The notes under the pieces are model-generated. The model had not been told where the DNA came from and searched no databases. It saw only the letters and a list, made by a program, of their open reading frames with translations. A DNA stretch of 64,000 bases. It comes from CAZDQL01 sp964507325 (lineage in GTDB: Bacteria; Planctomycetota; UBA1135; GCA-002686595). The position numbers and the translations under genes were made by a program. Location of the stretch: NCBI GenBank assembly GCA_964507325.1, contig CAZDQL010000015.1, positions 1-64,000 on the forward strand. Reading direction: 5' to 3'. Below are positions 50,240 through 58,652 of the stretch, piece after piece; the first letter of the stretch is position 1; every line of letters begins with the position of its first letter.

Positions 50240-51994
50240 TCAGGCAAAGGTCCAGTAGAGCAGCCCCATCACGGCCAGCAGCAGGACCGTGAGCAGACGC
50301 GGATCCGAGACACCCGACCAGGGCTGGCGGACGAGGGCCGCCATCGGATTGGACCAGCAGTAGCGCGCGACGCGTTCGGCATCGGGCCTGGGAGTCAGCA
50401 GGCTCGTCACGACGAAGACCAGGCTGCAGAGCACGAACAGCCACCAGGCCTGTAGCAGGAAGGGGATCTCCCAGTCCTGCGTAATGATCTTGTACCCGAA
50501 GGCCTCGAAGTCGAGGACGAAGGCCACCGCGCCGAGCACGAAGCCCGAGACCAAGGTCGTCAGCGAGGCCTGCGCGGTGCCGCGCGGCCAGAACACCCCC
50601 CACAGGAACACCGCGGTGATCGGCGGCGCCAGCACCGAGATCATGTGGTTGATGCCCTTGAAGATCCCCCCGAAGCGCTCGCCCTGTGTCGACCAGGCGA
50701 TCGCCAGGACCATGACCACGACGGCCGTGGCCTGGCCGATGCGCACCAGGCTGCGATCGCCGGTCTGCGGCCGCAGGCGCTTGACGATGTCGATGCTGAC
50801 CAGGGTCGCGGCCGAGTTGAGCGCACCGGCCACCGTGCTCATGAGCGCCGCCAGTAGGCCGGCGATCATCAGGCCCTGCAGCCCGATCGGCAGCAGCTTC
50901 TCGATCAGCACCGCCAGCGTGCTGTCGGCATCCCTACCGATGACGTCGCGGAACAGCAAGTAGCCGATCGCGCCAGGGAGGACCATGACGAAGACCGGCA
51001 GCACCTTGATGAAGCCGCAGAAGATCGGACCGATCTGGGCGTCCCGCAGGCTGCGTGCCCCGAGCACGCGCTGGACGATGGTCTGGTCGGCACACCAGTA
51101 CCAGATGCCGAGGATCGGATAGCCGAGCAGGATGATCCACCAGGCGAAGCCCCCCTCGCCGTGCAACATGCCCATCCGCTCGGAGCGCGGCTCGGGAGCC
51201 TCCAGGCGGGCGTCCAACGCCGCGGCCGCCGCGTCCTTCGAACCGGCCTGGATCCCTTCGACGTCGGCGAAGTGCTGCGTCAGCGCCTCGATCTCCTCGT
51301 CGGCGGTGGTCTCACGCAGCTCCGCGAGCTCCTCGCGCAAGGTCGCCTCGTGCATCTCCGCCAGCGAGGTCGTTCCCTCCTCGGCCAGGCGGACGAGGCC
51401 GAAGATCGTCACGGCCAGGGCTCCGCCGAGCAGCATCACGCTCTGGATCGACTCGGTCACGACCACGGCCTTGAGTCCGCCGAGCACCGTGTAGACCACG
51501 GTCAGCCCGGCGACGAGCAGGATCGACCAGAGGATGTCGATGCCGACGAAGCTCTCGAGCACGACGGCGCCGGCGTAGAGCGTCACCCCGATGTGGATGA
51601 AGAGCGCGCCGACGACGGCCATGAAGGCCAGGAAGGTGCGCGACGCCGGCCCGTAGCGCCCTTCGAGGAATTCGGGCAGGGTCGCGATGCGGGTCTCGAA
51701 GTAGAAAGGCGCGAAGACCAGGCCCAGCAGCACGAGGCACAGCGGAGCCATCCACTCGAAGTTGCCCATCACGAGCCCGCTCGAGTATCCCGACGAGGCC
51801 AGCCCGGTCAGGTGGACCGTCGAGATGTTGGTGGCGAAGAGCGCCAGACCGATCGTCACCCAGCTCAGCGAGCGCCCGGCGAGGAAGTACCCGCTGCTCG
51901 ACTCCCGCTGGCGGCGCGAGAACCAGATCCCGACCGCGGTGATCCCGATCAGGTAGACGACGATGATCGCCAGATCGACCCCATGGATCCTCAA
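50240..51994 (-). CDS. sodium:solute symporter, SSS family (584 aa)
   Basis: About 14 predicted membrane helices with the SSS landmarks: FLAGRSLSWVTIGLALFATNIST, AGLTVVYTVLGGLKAVVVTE and LLAALMSTVAGALNSAATLVSIDI. A ~75-residue charged insertion (EEGTTSLAEMHEATLREELA onward) lies after helix 6, as in several SGLT-like sugar and inositol carriers. It uses the sodium gradient to import a small solute. TTG start at 51994 with a GGAGGGGG ribosome site. It follows the UroD-like gene by 24 bp, so substrate and enzyme are probably linked. Confidence 0.9.
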   Translation of the reverse strand: MRIHGVDLAIIVVYLIGITAVGIWFSRRQRESSSGYFLAGRSLSWVTIGLALFATNISTVHLTGLASSGYSSGLVMGNFEWMAPLCLVLLGLVFAPFYFETRIATLPEFLEGRYGPASRTFLAFMAVVGALFIHIGVTLYAGAVVLESFVGIDILWSILLVAGLTVVYTVLGGLKAVVVTESIQSVMLLGGALAVTIFGLVRLAEEGTTSLAEMHEATLREELAELRETTADEEIEALTQHFADVEGIQAGSKDAAAAALDARLEAPEPRSERMGMLHGEGGFAWWIILLGYPILGIWYWCADQTIVQRVLGARSLRDAQIGPIFCGFIKVLPVFVMVLPGAIGYLLFRDVIGRDADSTLAVLIEKLLPIGLQGLMIAGLLAALMSTVAGALNSAATLVSIDIVKRLRPQTGDRSLVRIGQATAVVVMVLAIAWSTQGERFGGIFKGINHMISVLAPPITAVFLWGVFWPRGTAQASLTTLVSGFVLGAVAFVLDFEAFGYKIITQDWEIPFLLQAWWLFVLCSLVFVVTSLLTPRPDAERVARYCWSNPMAALVRQPWSGVSDPRLLTVLLLAVMGLLYWTFA

Positions 51995-52018
51995 ACCGTC
52001 CCCCTCCGCTTCCCTCGC

Positions 52019-53263
52019 TCAACGACCATGGAACTCGGCGACGACTTCGTACATGGCGAGGACGTTGGCCGCGGGGACGTCGGGCAGGATGTTGTGCACG
52101 GTGTTGAAGACGAAGCCGCCACCCGGAGCGAAGACCTCGATGCGCTCGCGCACGTGCTGCTTGACCTGGGCGGGGCTCTGGCGGTTGAGGACCTCGCGCG
52201 TGTCGCAGCCCCCGCCCCAGAAGGTCAGGTGGGCGCCGAACTCGCGCTTCAAGCGCTCCGGCTCCATGTCGCGGCAGCTGGTCTGCACGGGGTTGAGCAC
52301 CTCGAAGCCGGCCTCGATCAGGTCGGGGATGAGCTGGTAGACCGAGCCGCAGGAGTGCAGGAAGGTGTGCATGCCGCTGTGCTGCTTGACGTAGGCGCAC
52401 ATCGCCGCGTGGTGCGGCTTGAAGAAGCGCCGGTAGGTCGCCGGTGACATGAAGGGCCCGCCGTCCATGCCGAGGTCGTCGCCGAAGCGCACGATGTCGA
52501 CGATGTCGCCGACGGTCTCGCAGACCTTCTCGAGGGTCTGCATGTGGCCGGCGACCAGGGCCTCGAGCAGGCGCTCGACGTTGCGTTCGTCGCTGCCGAG
52601 GTCCATCAGGAAGTTGTCGAGCCGGCGCAGGAAGGTCCCCCACTCGAAGAGGTTGCAGCCGATGCCGAGCATCAGCGCGCGATCCGTGCTCTCGCGCAGG
52701 GCGAGCGTCCGCCGCCGCAGCCCCTCCCAGAAGCCCTCCTCGCCCAGGCAGTCCCAAGGGCTCGAAGGGAAGGCCGCCCACAACACCTTGGCCATCGCCT
52801 CCGAGAGCCCGCCGAAGTCCTCGGGGTAGCCGTCGAGGTAGGGGAAGCAGGTCTGGTCGAAGAACATCCCGGTCGCCGGCATCTCGGCGATCGGCGTGCC
52901 GTCGGCGGCCAGCGCGACGTAGGCCCCGTCCTCGCGCGCCTGCGGGCGGAACCAGGACGGGTACTGCGCAGGACTGCCGTCGCGCAGCTCGATGTCGTAC
53001 CAGTCCTCGGCCGCCGCGTTGTACACGCGCCCGATGTCGAGCACGTCGACGCCGAAGCGGTCGAGGACCTCGTCGTCGGGCCAGGCCAGCTGCTGCACGA
53101 CGTCGTAGACCCGCGTCGGCCCCGGGTCGATCCCGAGCTCGCTCTTGAGCTGGTTGTAGGCGATGGCCGAGATGCCCGAGCTCGGCGTCGCGCCCAGGTC
53201 GAGGGGCACGCGCTCGGGCTCGCGGTGGGCCACGGCGTCGAGGATGCGCTGGCGCGAGCTCAT
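52019..53263 (-). CDS. uroporphyrinogen decarboxylase-family (MtaA/CmuA-like) protein (414 aa)
   Basis: URO-D fold with the opening SSRQRILDAVAHREPERVPLDLG typical of the non-haem branch. FGDDLGMDGGPFMSPATYRRFF is the conserved central motif. HTFLHSCGSVYQLIPDLIEAGFEVLNPVQ and the later FWGGGCDTREVL contain a candidate zinc site (His, Cys, Cys) as in methylcobalamin:thiol methyltransferases. True HemE Arg-rich active site is not obvious, so a methyl-transfer or sugar-related role is more likely. Many planctomycete homologues sit in carbohydrate operons; here it lies with a substrate-binding lipoprotein (ATGA overlap) and a sodium symporter. Confidence 0.85.
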   Translation of the reverse strand: MSSRQRILDAVAHREPERVPLDLGATPSSGISAIAYNQLKSELGIDPGPTRVYDVVQQLAWPDDEVLDRFGVDVLDIGRVYNAAAEDWYDIELRDGSPAQYPSWFRPQAREDGAYVALAADGTPIAEMPATGMFFDQTCFPYLDGYPEDFGGLSEAMAKVLWAAFPSSPWDCLGEEGFWEGLRRRTLALRESTDRALMLGIGCNLFEWGTFLRRLDNFLMDLGSDERNVERLLEALVAGHMQTLEKVCETVGDIVDIVRFGDDLGMDGGPFMSPATYRRFFKPHHAAMCAYVKQHSGMHTFLHSCGSVYQLIPDLIEAGFEVLNPVQTSCRDMEPERLKREFGAHLTFWGGGCDTREVLNRQSPAQVKQHVRERIEVFAPGGGFVFNTVHNILPDVPAANVLAMYEVVAEFHGR

Positions 53264-54228
53264 CGCAGCTTCCTCCTGCTCAGCTCGAGCACCTGATCGA
53301 CGTTGCTTCGATCGATGATGCCGGCTCCGGCGTCGACGTCGGCCGGCACGATCCCGTAGCGCAGGTACTGGGTCAGTTGCACCACGGGCTGGAAGCCCTG
53401 GATGTACGGCTGCTGGTCGATCGTGAAGCGGATGTGGCCGGCCTGGATCAGGCGCAGCGTGCCCGGCGAGAGGTCGAAGCCGGCCGCCCAGTAGCCCCCC
53501 CGCGCGAACTCGCGCTCGATGGCGAGGCCCGCCGCCTCGGTGTCCGCCTGGCCCGTGCCGAGCACGACGCGGATGTCGGGGCTCTCGCGCAGGGCCTCGA
53601 GGATGACCTCGGTGCCGCGCTGCGCGTCGTTGCCGGTGATGACCACGGTCCAGCGGATCCCCTTGGCGCCGAGGATCTCCTGCGCGCCGCGCAGTCGGTC
53701 GTCGAGGGCCGACACCCCGCGGTCGTGCTGGGTCATGAGCACGAGGCTGTCAGCCGGGATGTGCGGCAGGGCCTGGCGGCCGAGGCAGCGGCCGGCCTTG
53801 TACAGCCGCTGGCAGACCGCGCCGAGGCGAGCATTGGGCGTCGCGTGGTCGTCGACGTTGAAGGCCATGACCGGCACCCCGGCGTCCACGGCCTCGGCGA
53901 CGACCTCGTCGAAGGCCTCGGGGTCGATGATGTTCAAGGCGATTCCGTCGTAGCCCGCGGCGACGACCTGTCGCACGAGCGCCGCCTGTGCCGCGAGGTC
54001 GACGCCCTCGGTGCCGAGGAAGGCGCAGTCGACGCCGAGCATCGCGGCGGCGTCCTGCATGCCACGCTTGACCGGCTCGAAGAACTTCTGATCCACCGCG
54101 CAGGTGATGAAGGCGATCCGGAGGGGTTCGCGTTCCGGTCGGTAGTCGGCGCTCTCGCGCGTGCCCGCGCAACCCGGCAGCAGCAGGGAGACGATCGCGA
54201 TGGAGTGGAGGACGGAGCGGCGCGACAT
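53260..54228 (-). CDS. sugar-type periplasmic binding lipoprotein (322 aa)
   Basis: Signal peptide with lipobox LPGC (MSRRSVLHSIAIVSLLLPGC). The mature protein is a type-1 periplasmic-binding fold like RbsB/RhaS: RIAFITCAVDQKFFEPVKRGMQDAA, ALNIIDPEAFDEVVAEAVDAGVPVMAFNVDD, VVLGTGQADTEAAGLAIE, AGFDLSPGTLRLIQAGHIRFTIDQQPYIQGF. It should bind a small sugar outside the cytoplasm. No ABC ATPase or permease gene is next to it. Instead the UroD-like gene overlaps by 4 nt and a sodium symporter follows, so it may be a sensor or feed a different carrier. Start at ATG 54228; the upstream extension is noise. Confidence 0.88.
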   Translation of the reverse strand: MSRRSVLHSIAIVSLLLPGCAGTRESADYRPEREPLRIAFITCAVDQKFFEPVKRGMQDAAAMLGVDCAFLGTEGVDLAAQAALVRQVVAAGYDGIALNIIDPEAFDEVVAEAVDAGVPVMAFNVDDHATPNARLGAVCQRLYKAGRCLGRQALPHIPADSLVLMTQHDRGVSALDDRLRGAQEILGAKGIRWTVVITGNDAQRGTEVILEALRESPDIRVVLGTGQADTEAAGLAIEREFARGGYWAAGFDLSPGTLRLIQAGHIRFTIDQQPYIQGFQPVVQLTQYLRYGIVPADVDAGAGIIDRSNVDQVLELSRRKLR

Positions 54229-54266
54229 CGGGCTGAACCAATCCAATCTGACCAGAGGCTGCGAAG

Positions 54267-55784
54267 TCACTTGGGCCCCTCGAGCTTCCGTCCCGCCAAC
54301 GCGGGCGCGTCCGCTGCGATGCGGGTCGCCCGGAAGACGGCCTTCGGGCCAGCTCCTCCGGCGATCGCGGTGACCGGGACCTCGCCACCGTAGGGATTGA
54401 CGTACTCCCACACGATCTTCTTCTCGGGCGTGACCTCGAAGAAGCGACCGTCGGCGCCTTGACAGATGAGGGTGTTCCCGTTGGGCAGCCGCTGGGCGCC
54501 CGAGATGAAGCCCGAGAAGAAGGTCCCCCGGTCGGTGTACTGCCAGTCCGGCTGCTCAGGCCCGAACGCGGCTCCCTCCTCGCGGGTGAAGCCCGTCTCC
54601 GGATCGAAGGGCAGGACCAGCTCGTCCACCGACGAGTACGGCTCCCCCGGGCGCAGGCTGCCGTTGTTGAAGATCAGCAGGCGCAGCTCGCCGTCGACCT
54701 CGCCGGGGAGCCAGGTCGCGTCGTGCTGGTACCAGAGCTTGCGATCACCGTCGCGCCCCCCGCCCCAGATGCGGGGATTGCCCCAGCGGTAGAGCAGATC
54801 GCCACCCTGCCCCCACCGGCCCCCGGCGTCCCAGACCGCTTCGTCGATCGTCGTCGAGTGGTCGATCACCCAGACCTCTCCGAGGGTGGGAATGCAGAGC
54901 ACGATCAGGTCGTACTCGGGGCAGTAGGCGACCGAGTTCGTGTGCAGCCAGTCGGGCAGGGTGCCGTGCGGACCGAAGAGCCCGTTGCCCCCCCCGTCCT
55001 CCTCCTCCTCTTCCTCGTCGCCACCGGCGTACCCGAGTGCGCGCATCTGCTTCTCGAGCTCCTCGCGTCGCCGGCGCTGCTCTTCGGTCTCGGGGGGCAG
55101 ATCCCGGTGGTCGGCGTTGATGTCGATGCGACCGGGGCGCTCGGGGATCGATCCGTAGTTCTCCAGACCCGGGTCCTGATCCTGGATCAGGTGATCCCAC
55201 GAGTGCCACTCCCACACGATCTCACCGTCGTCGGGTGGAAGGGGTTGGATCTCGAGGATCGCATTCACCCACATCCCCCGCTCGCCGATCGCCTGCGGGT
55301 CGCGCCCGTACTCGATGGCGTCCTCCCGGTAGCGGTGCTCCCAGACGATGGCCAGCACGTTGCCGTTCGGCAGCGGTTCCAGGTCGTGGTGCTGCGTGAG
55401 GTAGTCGTCCACCAGCGGGAAGTCCCAGACGAGGTTCCCCTCCCAGTCGAACTCCTGGATGCGCCCCCCGATCCCGCCCCCGCGGAAGCGCGGGTTGTCC
55501 TCCTCCCGTCCGGCGCGCAGCAGGTGGCCATTCTCGAGCAGGTACACCGCTCCCGCCGGGGCCAGCTCGGTCTGCCACATGTGGACGACCTCGCCCTGCA
55601 TGTCGATCAGGTAGACCTTGTCGGAGAGCAAGGGCGAGAAGAGGGTGAAGCCGTCGAAGGCCCCTTCCGCGTGTATCCGCAGGGCCGGCTTGGTCTCGGC
55701 CGGCTGAGCCTCCTGCGCGACGGCGGGCGCGGCGAAGGCGATGAGAAGGGAGAGCAGACCGGAAGGAGCGTAGGGGGCGCGCAT
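54267..55784 (-). CDS. exported arylsulfotransferase (ASST)-like protein (505 aa)
   Basis: Sec signal (MRAPYAPSGLLSLLIAFAAPAVAQE), then a beta-propeller of the ASST/PQQ-like kind: GAFDGFTLFSPLLSDKVYLIDMQGEVVHMW, HHDLEPLPNGNVLAIVWEHR, YGSIPERPGRIDINAD, HTNSVAYCPEYD, WVIDHSTT, and ISGAQRLPNGNTLICQGADG. Two His residues near HHDLEPLPNGN and the His in HTNSV lie where ASST members carry catalytic histidines, but I cannot show sulfotransfer. A run of acidic residues (GGDEEEEEEDGGGNG) near residue 260 is unusual. Position next to the SBP operon suggests carbohydrate or sulfated-polymer metabolism. Confidence 0.85.
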   Translation of the reverse strand: MRAPYAPSGLLSLLIAFAAPAVAQEAQPAETKPALRIHAEGAFDGFTLFSPLLSDKVYLIDMQGEVVHMWQTELAPAGAVYLLENGHLLRAGREEDNPRFRGGGIGGRIQEFDWEGNLVWDFPLVDDYLTQHHDLEPLPNGNVLAIVWEHRYREDAIEYGRDPQAIGERGMWVNAILEIQPLPPDDGEIVWEWHSWDHLIQDQDPGLENYGSIPERPGRIDINADHRDLPPETEEQRRRREELEKQMRALGYAGGDEEEEEEDGGGNGLFGPHGTLPDWLHTNSVAYCPEYDLIVLCIPTLGEVWVIDHSTTIDEAVWDAGGRWGQGGDLLYRWGNPRIWGGGRDGDRKLWYQHDATWLPGEVDGELRLLIFNNGSLRPGEPYSSVDELVLPFDPETGFTREEGAAFGPEQPDWQYTDRGTFFSGFISGAQRLPNGNTLICQGADGRFFEVTPEKKIVWEYVNPYGGEVPVTAIAGGAGPKAVFRATRIAADAPALAGRKLEGPK

Positions 55785-55927
55785 GACGACGAAGCTGCTG
55801 GGGGGGCGGGGCTCGGAAGGGTAGCCCCCCGAGCGGAGGGGATGACGCCGGCCCACGGTCTAGCACGAATGGCTGTCTCCCGCACTCTGGTGCAGGGTCA
55901 TACTGCCGTTGGAAGCCCTACGAACCG

Positions 55928-56803
55928 CTATTCCAACGCAACGACGAAGCGACGCCTGTCCATACGGGTCCTGAAAGCCACGGCGTCCGGCAGGACCTCC
56001 GCTAGAGCGCTGACGATCCGCTCCACAGCCTCTGGCTGAGGCGGCAGGTGCATCAACACCACGTGCTGAGGAGCCAACAGCTTCTCCAGGATCTCGAGCG
56101 ACTCGGCCGTCCAGCCCTCCAGGAAGACGAGGTCGATCGCCCCGTTGGTGAAGCGCTCGTCCGTGAAGAAGGCCCGGTTCTCGTGCAGGAAAGCGTCGCC
56201 CAGATGGAGGAAGCTCGCACCGCTCAACCTCACCACGAAGGCCAGCTGTTCCACGCGCTCATGCCGATTGCGGACCTCGCCCGTCTCAGGGTCTTCTTCG
56301 GGATAGAAGCCATGCCGCACCCGATGGACGTCGACCTCGATCCCGGCATGAGAGAGTGACTTGGTCGCGTGCAGCTCCAGTGCGATCTCCTCGACGCGAG
56401 ATCCGTATCCCGCAGTCCATGCGGGCTGTTCGCGCAACCGCACAACAGCCTCACGTGGCGCGATCAGAAGCGCGTTCGGATTGTTGGAGAGATGCGACAG
56501 GACCAGCGCGGGGTCGAAGTGGTCTACGTGAGCGTGGGTGACGAGTACCAGGTCCACGTCCCCGAACGGCTCCCTCGCCGCGGCGAGCTTCTCGCGGGCC
56601 TCCTCGGTGGGCACGTGACACCACTCGAGCTCTTCTCGGCCGAACAACGCATCGACCAGAACCTTGTGGGCCCCAGACTCGATCATGAACCCTTCGTTGG
56701 CGATGTAGGTCACTTCCAGCGGCACGTCATCCGCGCGCCGCTCGTCGGTCGGTTCATTCCCGCAAGCCAGGGCCAGGCTGGCCCAGAAGATCACCGTTCT
56801 CAT
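55928..56803 (-). CDS. exported MBL-fold metallohydrolase (291 aa)
   Basis: A short hydrophobic leader (MRTVIFWASLALACG) may be a lipoprotein signal (Cys14). The beta-lactamase-like domain carries VLVTHAHVDHFDP (HxHxDH), SLSHAGIEVDVHRVRHGFYPE, SFLHLGDAFLHEN (Asp in LGD) and VVLMHLPPQPE (late His). It resembles UlaG/lactonase-like hydrolases of the L-ascorbate branch, with full metal set. Located beside the arylsulfotransferase-like gene but divergent from nothing visible. Exact substrate unknown. Confidence 0.85.
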   Translation of the reverse strand: MRTVIFWASLALACGNEPTDERRADDVPLEVTYIANEGFMIESGAHKVLVDALFGREELEWCHVPTEEAREKLAAAREPFGDVDLVLVTHAHVDHFDPALVLSHLSNNPNALLIAPREAVVRLREQPAWTAGYGSRVEEIALELHATKSLSHAGIEVDVHRVRHGFYPEEDPETGEVRNRHERVEQLAFVVRLSGASFLHLGDAFLHENRAFFTDERFTNGAIDLVFLEGWTAESLEILEKLLAPQHVVLMHLPPQPEAVERIVSALAEVLPDAVAFRTRMDRRRFVVALE

Positions 56804-56900
56804 CTGTCCTCTCCGTTCGCACGGGATGGAATGGCCGTCTTTGACATCGAACGCCAGCGATTGTAGTCAGCCTCCTCTCCACAGATCTCGGTTGGCGGCG

Positions 56901-56933
56901 CTCGAGGAGGAGACGCTGGTTTTGCCTTGGTGG
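56901..56933 (+). pseudogene. short fragment resembling the C-terminus of the gene at 46711
   Basis: The frame reads LEEETLVLPWW, matching the C-terminal FEGETLVLPWW of the 84-residue protein at 46711-46965; the nucleotides also agree (GAGGAGACGCTGGTTTTGCC versus GGGGAGACCCTGGTGCTGCC). No start or other part of the gene remains and no stop follows TGG TGG, so if related it is a decayed remnant. The match is short and may be chance. Confidence 0.35.
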
Positions 56934-56939
56934 CCGGAC

Positions 56940-58550
56940 TCAGGGGCAAACCCGAAAGCGCAGCGCGTCGCTCATCCCGACCCCCGTCGCATCCCAGGGG
57001 TCGCGGTACCACCACTGCAGGAAGAGTTCCTCGCCCACCTCGACCGGCGGCACGAGGCCTCCCTGCAACACGGCGTTCACGTCGCAGCGCAGGGTCCCCG
57101 AGCAGTCGACACCGCTCGAGCTGCCCCCGCTGATCTGCGCGCCGATGCGCGTCCGCACGGGGTGAACGCAGAGGGTGCCTCCGTGGAAGGGCTCGGCGGA
57201 GGCGCCGTCTCCCACCGCCATGACCCCGAACTGGTGGCTGAGCACACCGGTGGCGGAGACGACGAAGGGCTGGGTGGAGGTCAGGCTCGGTACACCGCTG
57301 GCATGGATCGTGGGCAGGCACCCCAGGGAATTCACCTTGGCCTGGCAGTAGGGGAGGGGCGCCGACAGAAGGTAGGCGTTCACCCGTCCGGCGCTCGCGT
57401 GGTACGCCGCCCCGATCAGGAGGTGCGGGCCGTCGACGTCCAGGTTGCCGGTGAACTCGTCCCCCGCCTCTCCGTCGGGGTCCTCGAAGCGGTTCACCAG
57501 CTCCCAAGTCCCGTCGCGGCGATGGTAGAGGTAGGCCGCGCCCTGGTTGGGGTTGGTGAGGGACTCGCGCCAGGCTCCGACGACCAGCCGATCCTCCTCG
57601 ACGCCCACCCGCCAACCGTAGTACGCCCGATCATCGGACACGGGAGGGTAGAGGCGCTGCTCCTCGAACCAGCCGTTCGTCCCCTCCCGGAAGATGACCG
57701 CCGATCCGCCGGTGTCGACGTGGGTCGCATCGAAGGGCGCCCCCGCCACGAGGGTGTCGCCGTCCAGGTCGACGCAGCGTCCGAGGGTTTGGAAGGGAGC
57801 GCTGACCGCCGACTTCAACTCGATCTCGTGCACCCACTGCCCGGCGACGTCGCGGAAGAGGTGCACGGCGCCCTCGTACCCCGGGCCGGGCTGGGTGATC
57901 GCCGCCCGGTCCCGCTCCAGGTCGACCGCCCAGCCGAAGCGATACGAGTTGTCGCCGTCGGGGGAGACCAGCTTGGCCCATTGCTGCCAACCCAAGGGCG
58001 CGCGGCGGAAGATGTACGCCACGCCGCGTTCCTTGGAGAAGGGCCCGTGCCTCCAGGCGCCGACGAGAACGCGCGCTCCGTCGATGTCGATGGAGGTGTA
58101 CCCCAGCCGATCGCCCGCTTCGAGGCCGCTGGGATCGAGGCGCGTCTCGAAGGCCCAGGGGCCGCCACCTGCCGAGCGGCGGAAGACGTACACCGTGCCC
58201 GCGTCGTTCAGGTTCCCCACCTGCTTGCCCGGCGCCGAGGCGACCAGCGTGTCCCCGTCGATCGCCACGGCGCGCCCGAACCAGTCGCCGTACTCGGGGT
58301 CGGGGGCCACCAGCTTCTGGGTGGTGCGCCAGCGCGCCCCGTCGAACTCCAGCACGTAGGCCGCCCCCCCCTGGTCGGCGGCCTCGTCGTCCAGGAAGGC
58401 CCCGACCACCGCCGTCTTTCCGTCCACGTCGACGTCCCACCCGTAGAGGTCGTCGGTGTCCGGATCGGGCGAGTCGAGGGGTTCGAGGGGGCACTGCGCC
58501 GCGGCCGGAGCGGCGGCCAGGAGCAGTGCGCAAGCTGCAAGGGTGCGCAT
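56940..58550 (-). CDS. secreted FG-GAP repeat protein with C-terminal FQ-WYRD-type module (536 aa)
   Basis: Sec signal (MRTLAACALLLAAAPAAAQ). About seven FG-GAP-like repeats of ~55 residues follow, each with a strand-turn-strand core: GWDVDVDGKTAVVGAFLDDE, GRAVAIDGDTLVASAPGKQV, GYTSIDIDGARVLVGAWRHG, GRCVDLDGDTLVAGAPFDAT and similar. They would form a beta-propeller of the integrin-alpha type. Residues ~395-536 contain the module ending LFLQWWYRDPWDATGVGMSDAL, equivalent to that at 43371 and 47659. Function unknown; likely surface-associated or secreted adhesion/repeat protein. Confidence 0.85.
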   Translation of the reverse strand: MRTLAACALLLAAAPAAAQCPLEPLDSPDPDTDDLYGWDVDVDGKTAVVGAFLDDEAADQGGAAYVLEFDGARWRTTQKLVAPDPEYGDWFGRAVAIDGDTLVASAPGKQVGNLNDAGTVYVFRRSAGGGPWAFETRLDPSGLEAGDRLGYTSIDIDGARVLVGAWRHGPFSKERGVAYIFRRAPLGWQQWAKLVSPDGDNSYRFGWAVDLERDRAAITQPGPGYEGAVHLFRDVAGQWVHEIELKSAVSAPFQTLGRCVDLDGDTLVAGAPFDATHVDTGGSAVIFREGTNGWFEEQRLYPPVSDDRAYYGWRVGVEEDRLVVGAWRESLTNPNQGAAYLYHRRDGTWELVNRFEDPDGEAGDEFTGNLDVDGPHLLIGAAYHASAGRVNAYLLSAPLPYCQAKVNSLGCLPTIHASGVPSLTSTQPFVVSATGVLSHQFGVMAVGDGASAEPFHGGTLCVHPVRTRIGAQISGGSSSGVDCSGTLRCDVNAVLQGGLVPPVEVGEELFLQWWYRDPWDATGVGMSDALRFRVCP

Positions 58551-58652
58551 CTCCCGACCGTAGCAACTGGCGTAGGATCGGGGGGGCCGCGCCGGGTAGA
58601 ACGCGCTGGCCGCGCTCGCCCCTCCCTTTCAACGGGCCTTCCCGCCCGCCGA

